From Colwellia maritima (GTDB taxonomy: Bacteria > Pseudomonadota > Gammaproteobacteria > Enterobacterales > Alteromonadaceae), in the NCBI RefSeq assembly GCF_022669015.1, contig NZ_JAKKSL010000005.1, positions 124,001 through 188,000 on the forward strand: a stretch of 64,000 nt of DNA. The letters run 5' to 3'. Numbering within the stretch: position 1 is the stretch's first letter; each line of letters starts with the position of its first letter. Below, one piece after another: positions 28,019 to 37,461 of this stretch. The translations under genes and the position numbers were made by a program. A model generated the notes under the pieces. That model did no database searches and was not told where the DNA came from. It saw only the letters and a program-made list of their open reading frames with translations.

Positions 28019-28907
28019 GGTTGTGTTTAGTTCGGTGTTGTTGATGGTTCGTCCTTGGGTGTTGATGTTAGCATAAGTGTTTTTTATAACCTATCGATTT
28101 AGTTATTTAGGGGTAAGATATTAGATGTTAGATATAAGGGATTAGGGCTTGTCAGCGAATTACGCGAAGGGCACGAATTTAAGGGCAAGATATTAGATAT
28201 TAAAGAAAAGATTTAAAGATAAGAGATTTTAACCACCGAGGGCACAGAGTCGCTTTGCTGCACAGAGAAGGGATAAGATATTAGATATTAAGAGATGGGG
28301 CAATAAATTACCCCCTACAGGGTTTGTGTTTTTAATTCGAGAAATTTGTGTAATTCGTTGATGGTGTTTTTTGTTTTCAGCGAATTACGCGAAGGACACG
28401 AATTTTAGATATTAAGACATTAAGACATTAAGACATTAAGACAATTTTACCACCGAGGGCACAGAGTCGCTTCGCTACACAGAGAAGAGATAAGAAAAGA
28501 TCAGAAGAGATAGTGATCAGGGATTTAAGACATTTTTTATCTTTGGTTTTGTTCTTCTCGGTGAGGACGTAGTCCCTCGGTGCGCTCGGTGGTCAAATTG
28601 TTTTTTTAAAGAGAAAAGGATATTCACCACCGAGGGCACAGAGTCGCTTCGCTGCACAGAGAAGAGACAAGATATTAGATATTAAGACATTAAGAGTTAA
28701 GATAATTTTACCACCGAGGGCACAGAGTCGCTTCGCTACACAGAGAAGAGATAAGAAAAGATCAGAAGAGATAGTGATCAGGGATTTAAGACATTTTTTA
28801 TCTTTGGTTTTGTTCTTCTCGGTGAGGTCGTAGGCCCTCGGTGTGCTCGGTGGTCAAATTGTTTTTTAATGATAAGATCTGATTCACCACCGAGGGCACA
28901 GGGCACG
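28019..28907. repeat. gene-free repeat block (R1, R2, R3 and short tandem repeats)
   Basis: No gene. R1 full copies lie at about 28449-28606 and 28709-28867, with R1 left halves at 28231-28270, 28624-28666 and 28883-28903. R2 (CAGCGAATTACGCGAAGG plus CACGAATTT) is at 28153-28178 and 28380-28404, the latter preceded by an inverted relative at ~28336-28360. R3 (GGGGCAATAAATTACCCC) starts near 28297. Short AT-rich direct repeats (ATTAAGAC and AAGATATTAGATATT) fill the spaces. The two full R1 copies share their central sequence almost base for base, so the block grew by local duplication. Confidence 0.85.
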
Positions 28908-29815
28908 TTACATTTTCATATTAAATGGTAGGTTTGGTGATTCATCTTTTAGGTGGTTTGTTATTAGCTTTACCTCGTTATCTATAGTTAAGGTTAGGTA
29001 AGACCAAAAGTTACTATTATCTAGCGTTCTTTTTGCTATTTCTCTAGGTACAAAACGTGACATTTCATGATGAAAATCAGATTTTATTGAATCATCATTG
29101 TGCAATAAGTTTAGGTGCTTATTTATGTTATCAATAAAATTTGTGGTTTCTTTATTCCGTGCGTTGAGTTTTTTAGTTATTAAATCAGTATGTTGTTCAA
29201 TGCCTTGTTGTTTCAACCAAACAATATCCCAAATGTCGCGTGGTTTAATTCTACGTTCACGGTAAGCAAAGGCGACCATTTTATCTGCTAGAATCTCTGT
29301 CATGCTTTGTACGGCAATAGGAAGCCCTGCCATTGGTGAGTTAATATGATAATGATCCATTATTGGTCTGTGTTGAATGTCAAACGATGGGAGAGCACAA
29401 ATATCAATATGCATTTTTTGAGAAGGTAGATCTTTTCTATCTGGGTACTTTTCTAGTGTTATTTTCCAAGTAGATGTTCCAAAGTTAGTTGTTTGTGGTG
29501 TTCTAGCTTTAACTTTGATGTTGTATTTTTTTTGTAAATGGTTTTCTAGCTTAATGGCTAGTTCGTTGAATTTATTTGGATTAAAGTCAAACCCGGCCGG
29601 TAAAGTCTAAATCTTCAGAAAGTCGATTGGAGTTATAGCATAGTCTAAGTGAAGTACCACCAATAAAGGTTAGATGTTGTAAAAAACCTTCCTTGTGAAG
29701 TACTAGCATAATGTCGTGGTGTAGCACTTCTTTTTCAAGTACGTTGTCTAATCCTATGTAATCAGGGTTTTTTGCTAGTACTTGGTTTATTAGTAATTTT
29801 AGCATTAGCTCTCCA
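28908..29815 (-). CDS. abiEii: AbiEii-type nucleotidyltransferase toxin, second copy (one frameshift)
   Basis: Starting at the ATG whose complement is 29813-29815 ('MLKLLINQVLAKNPDYIGL'), the protein has 'FIGGTSLRLCYNSNRLSEDLDFTG'. A break near 29597 then leads into 'GFDFNPNKFNELAIKLENHL' and on to 'MTEILADKMVAFAYRERRIKPRDIWDI'. Total ~302 aa, close to full length, so only one indel separates it from an intact toxin. The stop lies beside a truncated R1 copy at 28883-28903. Confidence 0.8.
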
Positions 29816-30333
29816 AAGATGTTTATGTTTCTGCCGACACGTTTTAAATCGGCGGTTGCGCGTTTTTCTGTTGCGCGATAAATTCCTATGTCTAGGTCAA
29901 AGTAAACACCGTTTTCTAACTGGGCTAAGCTGCGGTTTGTATGTGTAAACTCTATCGTACCATATGGTGTTTCAAATTTTCCGCTGCGGCCTGTGGTCAT
30001 CAGTGTTGTGTATCCCATGGTTAGTTGGGATATTATCCCTAAATAGCTAAGTTGTGTTTCTAAACTGACGTATATAAATTCATCCCACCGTAATAATAAA
30101 GCTATTTTTTCGAGTACTCCGTTAGTGGTTGGTGGTGAATTGGCGTTGATATATACATTACTTGCAACGCGTGATAACACGCCTTTTTTTACGGCATTCG
30201 AGAGGTATTTTCTAAATGAGTTTGTTACGTTGGTATTTAACATGAGTGCTAGGTCTTGTGTAGTGAAAAGCCCACTGTGGCCATTTTTTATGGCTAAAAA
30301 TGTTTTGTCATTTAGTAGTCTTAATTTATTCAC
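29816..30333 (-). CDS. abiEi: AbiEi-type antitoxin, second copy
   Basis: About 172 aa with an N-terminal winged helix ('LALMLNTNVTNSFRKYLSNAVKKGVLSRV') and the AbiEi blocks 'FIYVSLETQLSYLGIISQL', 'MTTGRSGKFETPYGTIEFTHTNRSL' and 'DLKRVGRNINIF'. In the given sequence it runs in frame into AbiEii. At the junction (TAATG on the coding strand) an overlapping stop/start is visible one frame away, so the fusion probably comes from a small indel rather than a true fused protein. Upstream DNA (30360-30450) contains repeated ACTATACA/CTATGTAT words that may be its operator. Confidence 0.75.
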
Positions 30334-30534
30334 ATTCGCTCTCTGGTTATTTTATTCGTTATAGTGAATTGTTGTTTATTTCTATACAGTTTCACTATGT
30401 ATGTTTTAACTATACATTATTTCGTTATTAAAGCGAATTTTTGTATAGTTAAGTTGTTGCTATTTTATTCTTGTTAGCAAGTTCGGTAGGCGACTTTGAA
30501 GCGATCAGGGATTAAGGGCGTAAGATATTTTATT

Positions 30535-30582
30535 GTCTTGGTCTTGGTCTTGGTCTTGGTCTTGGTCTTGGTCTTGGTCTTG
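30535..30582. repeat. (GTCTTG)8 hexanucleotide array
   Basis: Eight perfect tandem copies of GTCTTG directly abut the right half of an R1 element (30583-30639). It lies in the 479-base gap 30334-30812, which has no gene. The array replaces the usual R1 centre, whose R1 copies elsewhere contain a single TTTGGTTTTGTTCTTCTC stretch, so it probably arose by slippage inside an R1 copy. Confidence 0.95.
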
Positions 30583-30809
30583 GTCTCTTCTCGGTGAGGC
30601 CGTAGGCCCTCGGTGTGCTCGGTGGTCAAATTGTTTTTTAATGATAAGATCTGATTCACCACCAAGGGCACAGAGTCGCTTCGCTACACAGAGAAGAGAT
30701 AAGAAAAGATCAGAAGAGATAGTGATCAGGGATTTAAGAAGTTTTTTATCTTTGGTTTTGCTCTTCTCGGTGAGGACGTAGTCCCTCGGTGTGCTCGGTG
30801 GTTAAATTA
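30583..30809. repeat. R1 repeats (one right half, one full copy)
   Basis: A right half at 30583-30639 ends GGTGGTCAAATTGTTTTTT. A full copy at 30655-30809 starts TTCACCACCAAGGGCACAGAG and ends CTCGGTGGTTAAATTAG. They abut the 3' end of the antidote gene at 30813. Confidence 0.9.
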
Positions 30810-30812
30810 GCT

Positions 30813-31091
30813 TTATGCAAATGACAAGTTAACGTGGAGTGTTTTAAGTACACGTACAATGGTATCCCATTTAGGTTGAGTTTTACCATTAAATGTCTTG
30901 TACATGCTTTCACGATTCAACCCCGACTGCTCTGCAACGCCGGTAACACCATGAAGTTTTACTAATTGACCCGGCGCAGTTACAAAAGTATTTGGATCTT
31001 CATCTTGGTAACACTCCATAAGAAATTCATTAATTTCTTCTTGTGTATCCATAAATTCAAATGGATTAAACTCTGTTAATTTTTCGGTCAT
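30813..31091 (-). CDS. addiction-module antidote with Xre-type HTH
   Basis: A 92-aa antitoxin of the 'putative addiction module antidote' family. The N-terminal part 'FMDTQEEINEFLMECYQDEDPNTF' is followed by a short helix-turn-helix, 'LHGVTGVAEQSGLNRESMYKTF' and 'QPKWDTIVRVLKTLHV'. It lies 2 bases downstream of the RelE-like toxin on the same strand, the toxin-first order normal for this family. It should bind both the toxin and the operon promoter. Confidence 0.87.
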   Translation of the reverse strand: MTEKLTEFNPFEFMDTQEEINEFLMECYQDEDPNTFVTAPGQLVKLHGVTGVAEQSGLNRESMYKTFNGKTQPKWDTIVRVLKTLHVNLSFA

Positions 31092-31093
31092 AA

Positions 31094-31393
31094 TTAATTA
31101 TCCAATTCATTTAACAATTTTTTGGCTTTTTCAATATCTTTACTTTGACTCGATTTATCACCACCACAAAGTAAAACGATTATTTGCCCATTTTTAATCG
31201 TGAAGTACAAACGGTAACCTTTACCAACAAAAATTCGCATTTCGCTCAAATTGCTGCCAAGTGACTTAACATCACCTAAATTACCGTTAACCGCTCTAGT
31301 TAACCTTAACGCTATTATCTTTAAAGCTTGTCTATCTTTTAATTTTTTCAGCCAAGCTTTAAATATTGAGGTTTGCTTTACTTCATATTTCAT
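31094..31393 (-). CDS. RelE/ParE-superfamily toxin (addiction-module killer protein)
   Basis: A 99-aa toxin with 'FKAWLKKLKDRQALKIIALRLTRAVNGNLGDVKSLG', 'LSEMRIFVGKGYRLYFTIKNG' and 'VLLCGGDKSSQSKDIEKAKKL', the full pattern of the TIGR02683-type killer proteins related to HigB/RelE mRNA interferases. No break or truncation is seen, and with the antidote at 30813-31091 it makes a complete type II module. Confidence 0.88.
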   Translation of the reverse strand: MKYEVKQTSIFKAWLKKLKDRQALKIIALRLTRAVNGNLGDVKSLGSNLSEMRIFVGKGYRLYFTIKNGQIIVLLCGGDKSSQSKDIEKAKKLLNELDN

Positions 31394-31507
31394 TACTGAA
31401 GTGTAGCTTAAAGGCTACAAAATTACTATCAAATTATAGTTTAAGTAAAAATATTTTGATTTAGTGGCGTTTTGATCATTACAGAGAAATGATTTAGTTG
31501 TTTTTTT

Positions 31508-31906
31508 TCAGCGAATTACGCGAAGGGTACGAATTTTAGATATTAAGGGGATTAGATATTAAGATATTAAGATAATTTTACCACCGAGGGCACAGAGTCA
31601 GGTTCTATGCTCCATGCAGAACCTAAGTGACCTACATCCATGTAGGCCTCGCTTCGCTGCACAGAGAAGGGATAAGAAAAGATCAGAATAGATAGTGATC
31701 AGGGATTTAAGAAGTTTTTTATCTTTGGTTTTGTTCTTCTCGGTGAGGCCGTAGGCCCTCGGTGTGCTCGGTGGTCAAATTAGTTTTTTTAAAGAGAAAA
31801 GAATATTCACCACCGAGGGCACAGAGTCAGGTTCTATGCTCTATGCAGAACCTAAGTGACCTATATCCATGTAGGCCTCGCTTCGAGCTACACAGAGAAG
31901 AAATAA
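31508..31906. repeat. R2 copy, one long R1 copy and one R1 left half
   Basis: The 613-base gap 31394-32006 has no gene. R2 is at 31510-31535. A long R1 copy (31578-31790) carries an extra central module with two small hairpins, GGTTCTATGCTCCATGCAGAACC-like and CCTACATCCATGTAGG. A left half with the same module is at 31806-31905. The same module recurs at 32919-33133 and in the 48-kb array. Confidence 0.88.
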
Positions 31907-31936
31907 TGCTTTGAAGCCGTTATGTTTTGTTATCAG

Positions 31937-31974
31937 TGTCGTATGTTTGCATTGTTTAAATGTCGTATGTTTGC
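31937..31974 (+). promoter_or_regulatory. direct repeat ahead of DUF6088 gene
   Basis: TGTCGTATGTTTGC occurs at 31937-31950 and again at 31961-31974, a 24-base period, i.e. about two helical turns. It lies 33 bases before the DUF6088-like antitoxin start. The arrangement suits an autoregulatory operator. Confidence 0.45.
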
Positions 31975-32006
31975 TATATTTAAAAGGTTAAATACGGAGT
32001 TAAAGC

Positions 32007-32406
32007 ATGACAATAGCAAGAAAAGTTAAAGTGAGAATCAATCGCTCAAAGCGATATGTTTTCGCGCGTGCCGATTTTGCTGATATCGCAGGTTATGATC
32101 AAGTGGGGCGTGTTTTAAAAAAGTTAGTTGATGCGGGTGATTTATTACGTATTGGTTATGGGCTTTATACTAAGGCAAGAAAAAACCGCATTACAGGTAA
32201 TTTAATGCCGGCCTCTCCCTCTGGCGCTGATGGTGTGATATTAGAAGCCATCGAAAAACTTGGTATTGATTATAAGTTCGATGAGTTTTCACAACGTAGT
32301 ATTGATGGTGATAGCTTGCAAATACCGAGCTTCATTTCAAATTGTTACCAATAATCGTTTCAAAAGAAAAATTGTTGTCAATAATAGAGCTATTAATGCT
32401 AATTGA
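32007..32406 (+). CDS. DUF6088/AbiEi-like antitoxin (one frameshift)
   Basis: 'MTIARKVKVRINRSKRYVFARADFADIAGYDQVGRVLKKLVDAGDLLRIGYGLYTKA' is the winged-helix start of DUF6088-type AbiEi-like antitoxins. The frame breaks near 32325 (after 'GDSLQIP') and resumes as 'FQIVTNNRFKRKIVVNNRAINAN', the expected C-terminus, with stop at 32404-32406. Full length ~132 aa. The end overlaps the ATG (32396) of an AbiEii relative, so it is translationally coupled. GGAG precedes the start. Confidence 0.75.
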
Positions 32407-32818
32407 CAGCAGTTTATTTTTAGATGTTTCTGATGCTCTTGGTATGGGAAATCCCGCCATAGTTGAAAAAGATTATTACGTTATTGTCCTATTAAAGTTG
32501 TTATCTGGTTTATCATCTGAAACACATTCATTAGTATTTACAGGTGGAACAGCGCTAGCTAAATCAGGTATTAAAACTCATCGAATGTCTGAAGATGTTG
32601 CTAGGTATGGAAATCAACATGTGGAGTTTGTTCAAAGTCCTATTGCTGAGCTGATGTTTGGTTTGAATGTATTGGAAGAAAATAAAATATATGAAGAACG
32701 GTTTCAGCAATATGTTGTGCCGATGGTTTATGGGGATATTATAATAACTTGGCAGAATGCATTTAGTGTTTTTAAGTCGTTTGCTAAACTAGTTTTAAAT
32801 AATAAATCAATGAGTTAA
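32396..32818 (+). pseudogene. internally deleted AbiEii-like toxin
   Basis: From ATG 32396 the product has 'GNPAIVEKDYYVIVLLKLLSGL' and 'LVFTGGTALAKSGIKTHRMSED', the start of an AbiEii nucleotidyltransferase. It then jumps to an unrelated-looking C-terminal tail ('ELMFGLNVLEENKIYEERFQQYV') after ~70 residues. At 140 aa it is less than half the family length and lacks the second catalytic Asp region, so the toxin is probably dead while its antitoxin is kept. Confidence 0.7.
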
Positions 32819-32848
32819 TTATCAGATATTAATATTGTTAAGTATTTG

Positions 32849-33171
32849 TTTTCTCGGTGAGGCCGTAGGCCCTCGGTGTGCTCGGTGGTCAAATTAGTTT
32901 TTTTAAAGAGAAAAGAATATTCACCACCGAGGGCACAGAGTCAGGTTCTATGCTCCATGCAGAACCTAAGTGACCTACATCCATGTAGGCCTCGCTTCGC
33001 TGCACAGAGAAGAGATAAGAAAAGATCAGAAGAGATAGTGATCAGGGATTTAAGAAGTTTTTTATCTTTGGTTTTGCTCTTCTCGGTGAGGACGTAGGCC
33101 CTCGGTGTGTTCGGTGGTCAAATTGTTTTTTTAAAGAGAAAAGAATATTCACCACCGAGGGCACAGGGTGG
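32849..33171. repeat. R1 repeats (right half, long full copy, left half)
   Basis: The 380-base gap 32819-33198 contains no gene. A right half is at 32849-32904, a long copy with the hairpin module at 32919-33133, and a left half at 33147-33171 that ends close to the mgsA stop. Confidence 0.9.
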
Positions 33172-33198
33172 CTTATTTTATTTGGTTTTATTGCTAAT

Positions 33199-33657
33199 CT
33201 ATAACGTTCTTTTAGCTAGGTAGCCTTGATAATCAGGTACGCGGGCATGGTATGCCTTGTTTAAATGGCATGAGTCTAATATAAAATCAGCCGTTGCTAT
33301 ATTCGTTGCAATAGGAATATTCCACACTGCAGCTAACCGTAGTAACGCTTTAACGTCAGGATCATGCGGTGCGGCGTTCATAGGGTCCCAAAAAAAGATT
33401 AAAATATCTATTTTACCTTCAGCTATTTTAGCGCCCAGTTGTTGATCGCCACCCATAGGGCCTGACAGTAAACTTTCAATTGAAAGATTCAACTTGCTAG
33501 CCAATAACGTACCCGTTGTACCCGTAGCATACAATTGATGTTCTTTTAACATATCAAGTCTCATTAAAGACCAATTTAATAACGACTCTTTCATATGATC
33601 ATGAGCAACAAGCGCTATTCGCTTATTTTGGGGTAATTCACGGGTGGTGTATTCCAT
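33199..33657 (-). CDS. mgsA: methylglyoxal synthase
   Basis: A 152-aa enzyme converting dihydroxyacetone phosphate to methylglyoxal and phosphate, the overflow bypass of glycolysis. '[16 protein letters not shown]', '[10 protein letters not shown]' (phosphate binding), '[14 protein letters not shown]' with the catalytic Asp, and '[22 protein letters not shown]' are all conserved. Length is normal. Confidence 0.95.
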   Translation of the reverse strand: MEYTTRELPQNKRIALVAHDHMKESLLNWSLMRLDMLKEHQLYATGTTGTLLASKLNLSIESLLSGPMGGDQQLGAKIAEGKIDILIFFWDPMNAAPHDPDVKALLRLAAVWNIPIATNIATADFILDSCHLNKAYHARVPDYQGYLAKRTL

Positions 33658-33739
33658 GGTTTAATCCTAATTTTTTTAGTGTAACTAATTTAACTTGTCT
33701 TAACTTATCTTAACTCAATTTAACTTAACTCAATTGAAC

Positions 33740-34709
33740 TTAACTCAATTGAACGATGTTAGCTGAAACTAACATGGCAAAGCCAATGGTAACAGTGAAA
33801 AGTGACATAAGTGTTGAGAGTATAATTATTTTAGCGGCTAAGTCACTATTTCCGCGCATTGATTGTACCATAACCAAACTTGCCGTCGCCGTGGGTGCTG
33901 AGGCTAGCAAAAACAACACACCTGCCGCAGTAGGGTCTGTGGGGATAAGTAGCAATAAAATAACAACAATTCGGGCTAATAATAACTTTCCATAGGCTAG
34001 CAGCAAAGGCTGTTTTAATATTTTGTTTTATTTGTAAAAAATTTAAAGAGCCGCCGATGGCAATAAGGGCTAAAGGTAACGTCATTTTGGCAATGTACTG
34101 ATTACTTTGTGCGATAATATCGGGCGTTTTAAAATTAAGTAAATTGGCTAGCAGCCCAACCATTATGCCGATAATTAGCGGATTTTTTAAAATATCTACT
34201 ATATTCTTTTTCAGTGACGCGCCTTGATGATGCAAACTATTATTAAGGGTGTATATAGACAGTAAGTTATACATAATAATAGTGATAGCGGTTGGAATTG
34301 TCGCGATTGCAATGCCTTTTTCAGGGTAAGCGTTTGCACAAAAAGCTAAGCCTAAAATAATTAAATTACCGCGAAATGATCCTTGAACAAATACCCCTTT
34401 GTCGCGTTTTTCACCGATAAACTTGCCCGCAGTTAAGCCACTGAGAAAATACACTAACATGGTTGTAATCGCCATTATGGCAATGTTTGAAACGTTTATA
34501 AGATGCTTAAAATCATGGGCGGCTGTCTTGGTAAATAAAATAATAGGTAAGCCAATATTGAAAATAAACTTAGATGAAATATGAATAAATTCATCATTGA
34601 TAAATTTAATGTGGCACAACCAGGCGCCTAAACTAATTAAAATAAAAATGGGGGCCGTTATGCTTAAGGCGACAGGTAATAAGGCAAAAATACCTTGATT
34701 GTATTCCAT
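33740..34709 (-). CDS. AEC-family (auxin efflux carrier-like) permease (one frameshift)
   Basis: Membrane protein of ~320 aa with ~10 helices. The N-terminal frame has 'APIFILISLGAWLCHIKFIND', 'FVQGSFRGNLIILGLAF' and 'LLSIYTLNNSLHHQ'. A break near 34000 (after 'TAFAAS') leads to 'LLAYGKLLLARIVVILLLL' and 'AGVLFLLASAPTATASLVM', the typical C-terminal half. It probably exports or imports organic anions such as malonate or malate. Between it and mgsA are short TTAACTCAATTGAAC tandem copies. Confidence 0.82.
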
Positions 34710-35232
34710 TGTGCTTTTTAGTCTTTAATGTGGGTTGTTGCGCTAAGTTTATTACGTTTTTAGGCAAGTTACTCATATAAATAAGGTTAATATTTATTTT
34801 CTTAGGTTAATTGGCTTTTGCTTCGCTTTATTTGGGCTTTATTTGGGCTTTATTTGGGCTATTTTTTGGCGCTTCTCTCACGAGTGTAAACATTTTTGCT
34901 CACTTACAGCAAAAACACCCCAATATCATTATGCAATAATCTTGTTTATCAGTTTACGTAAAGGTAAAGTTTTGCGCGAATGTTATGCATTTTTGTCTAT
35001 ACTTCTAATAACGTGAAATGTTCATGTAGTCCGACAAGGGGCAATAAATTATCCCCTACATTGAGTACAAGTTGTTGTTATGAATGTAGGTTGGACTTTA
35101 GTCCGACAAAGAATAAGTAGTAGACATCCACCTTGTGTTGTTTCATCAGCTAACAATGATTAATTGTTCAGCTAATACTATGCAAACACGCAGTAGGCAC
35201 ACAATAAGCGTAAAATACAATAAGAGAATGTT
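34710..35232. other. intergenic region upstream of bkdA1
   Basis: No gene. It holds three direct copies of GCTTTATTTGG (34825-34857), an R3 palindrome (GGGGCAATAAATTATCCCC, about 35038-35056) preceded by a partial R4, and an R4 copy at 35084-35109. The divergent promoters of the AEC gene and the bkd operon must be here, but I cannot fix their positions. Confidence 0.7.
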
Positions 35233-36414
35233 ATGAGTAGTGAACTTTATAATGATGGGCCGGTAGTTCATAAACCTACCTTTATTGATGGCACTAGTGT
35301 TGAAATTCCTGAGCTAAAAATCTTAAAGCAAGACGGCAGTGTTTATGAAAACAGTGACATGCCAATAATAGATCAGGCGCTTGCGGTTAAAGTATATGAA
35401 ACGTTTGCATTTCATCGCGTGTTAGATGAACGCATGGTGTCGTCTCAACGCCAAGGTCGTTTAAGTTTTTATATGGCTGCATTAGGTGAAGAAGCTGCCA
35501 GTGTAGGTGGTGCTGCGGGTTTACAGCCACAAGATATGATTATGAGCCAATACCGTGAACAAGGTGCGTTGATGTTTCGGGGGTTTAGCCTTGAAAATTT
35601 TATGAATCAAATGTTCTCTAACGAGAAAGATTTAGGTAAAGGGCGTCAAATGCCTATTCATTACGGTTCAAAAGAATTGAATTACATGACGGTTTCTTCT
35701 CCATTGGGAACGCAAATTCCTCAAGCAACGGGCTATGCTTACGGTCAAAAATTACAAGGTTTAGACGCAGTAACCTTATGTTACTTTGGTGAAGGTGCTG
35801 CCTCGGAAGGTGATTTTCATGCGGGTTTAAATATGGCCGCTGTGCAACAAGCGCCGGTAATATTTTTCTGTCGTAATAATGGTTACGCTATTTCTACGCC
35901 GTCAGACGAACAGTTTAAAGGTAATGGTATTGCCTCGCGCGGTGTTGGTTATGGTATTAAAACACTTCGGGTTGATGGTAATGATATTTTAGCGGTAATA
36001 AAAGCAACCCAAACTGCCCGTGCTTATGCGTTAAAAGAAAATGCGCCGGTGTTAATAGAGGCGATGTCGTATCGTTTAGGCGCGCATTCTACCTCTGATG
36101 ATCCTTCAGGTTATCGTACCCGTGAAGAGGAAGAAAAGTGGCAGGCGAATGACCCTATTTTACGTATGAAAAATTGGATGTTTGCTCAAAAGTGGTGGGA
36201 TGAAGCGCAAGACAAAGTGTTATTTGAAGGCTTAAGAGAAAAAGTGTTAGCCGCGGTGAAAGTGTCGGAGAAATTGAATAAACCGCATATCGACACCTTG
36301 ATAACCGATGTTTATGATGTGCCGTCTAAACAATTAGAAGCGCAATTGGCGCAGGTGAAAGCACACGTCAATAAATACCCAGAAGCCTATCCATTTACTG
36401 CGGGGAAATTCTAG
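35233..36414 (+). CDS. bkdA1: branched-chain 2-oxoacid dehydrogenase E1 alpha
   Basis: A 393-aa thiamine-diphosphate subunit of the complex that decarboxylates the 2-oxo acids from Val, Leu and Ile. '[24 protein letters not shown]', the ThDP motif region '[22 protein letters not shown]' ending '...FFCRNN', and '[23 protein letters not shown]' with the phospho-loop equivalent are present. The E1 beta gene follows after 2 bases. Confidence 0.93.
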   Translation: MSSELYNDGPVVHKPTFIDGTSVEIPELKILKQDGSVYENSDMPIIDQALAVKVYETFAFHRVLDERMVSSQRQGRLSFYMAALGEEAASVGGAAGLQPQDMIMSQYREQGALMFRGFSLENFMNQMFSNEKDLGKGRQMPIHYGSKELNYMTVSSPLGTQIPQATGYAYGQKLQGLDAVTLCYFGEGAASEGDFHAGLNMAAVQQAPVIFFCRNNGYAISTPSDEQFKGNGIASRGVGYGIKTLRVDGNDILAVIKATQTARAYALKENAPVLIEAMSYRLGAHSTSDDPSGYRTREEEEKWQANDPILRMKNWMFAQKWWDEAQDKVLFEGLREKVLAAVKVSEKLNKPHIDTLITDVYDVPSKQLEAQLAQVKAHVNKYPEAYPFTAGKF

Positions 36415-36416
36415 TT

Positions 36417-37395
36417 ATGGCACAAATGAATATGTTACAGGCCATTAATAATGCGCTTGATATTGCAATGAACGAAGATGATAGCACGCTATGTTTTGGC
36501 GAAGATGTTGGTCATTTTGGTGGTGTTTTTCGGGCAACGTCTGGTTTGCAAGACAAATATGGCAAGGTGCGTTGCTTTAATACGCCGTTAGTTGAGCAAG
36601 GTATTATTGGCTTTGCTAATGGTTTAGCGGCGCAAGGTTCGCGTCCTATTGCTGAAATTCAATTTGCGGATTATATTTTTCCGGCGTTTGACCAAATAGT
36701 GAATGAAGCGGCTAAGTTCCGTTATCGCAGCGGTAATGAATTTGATGTAGGTAAACTGACCATTCGTGCTCCTTATGGTGGGGGGATTGGCGGCGGTTTG
36801 TATCATAGCCAATCACCTGAAGCTTATTTTGCTCATACACCGGGGTTAAAAGTGGTTATTCCTCGTAATCCTTATCAAGCCAAGGGGTTGTTGTTAGCGT
36901 CAATACGTGATGATAATCCGGTGATATTTTTTGAGCCCAAACGTTTATACCGTGCGTCGGTAGGCGAAGTGCCTGAAGAAGATTATCAGTTGCCAATAGG
37001 TAAAGCTGAAGTGGTACAAACGGGCAGTGATATTACCTTGCTTGCTTGGGGGGCGCAGATGGAAATTTTACAAAAAGCGGCTGACTTAGCAACCAACGAT
37101 GGCATTTCGTGTGAGGTAATTGATTTACGCAGTATTTTACCGTGGGACATTGAAACCATTGCGAATTCGGTGATGAAAACAGGTCGTTTGTTAGTAACGC
37201 AAGAGGCGCCATTAACTGTTTGGCTTTGCCAGTGAAATAGCCGCAACGATTCAGCAAGCGTGCTTTTTACATTTAGAGTCACCCATTGAGCGTGTATGTG
37301 GTTTAGATACGCCGTACCCGTTAGCGCTTGAAAAAGAATATGTTGCCGACCATTTAAAAATTTATGAAGCCATTAAACGCAGCATAAATTATTAA
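36417..37395 (+). CDS. bkdA2: branched-chain 2-oxoacid dehydrogenase E1 beta (one frameshift)
   Basis: Transketolase-type beta subunit. '[20 protein letters not shown]', '[17 protein letters not shown]', '[15 protein letters not shown]' and 'VTQEAPLT' are typical. A break near 37219 is followed by '[42 protein letters not shown]', ending at TAA 37395, total ~326 aa as expected. The broken site lies inside an otherwise perfect conserved motif, which argues for a sequencing error. Confidence 0.92.
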
Positions 37396-37461
37396 TTTAC
37401 TAATAGATTTCTAAGGGCTTGTTTATTTGCGGGCTGTTGATGAAAAAATGTAGGAAAAAAT

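Noticed and set aside
27243..28076. Plus-strand ORFs of 78-111 codons at 27125-28076
   Set aside because: Antisense to the VpsP-like and ligase genes, which have coherent domains and helices.
28019..28907. Possible CRISPR array because of regularly recurring short sequences
   Set aside because: Repeats are long palindromes with variable, non-unique spacers, and no cas genes are present.
30533..30781. 82-codon ORF with (SW)n repeats
   Set aside because: Pure translation of the GTCTTG hexamer array and an R1 element; the same shadow frames appear in every R1 copy.
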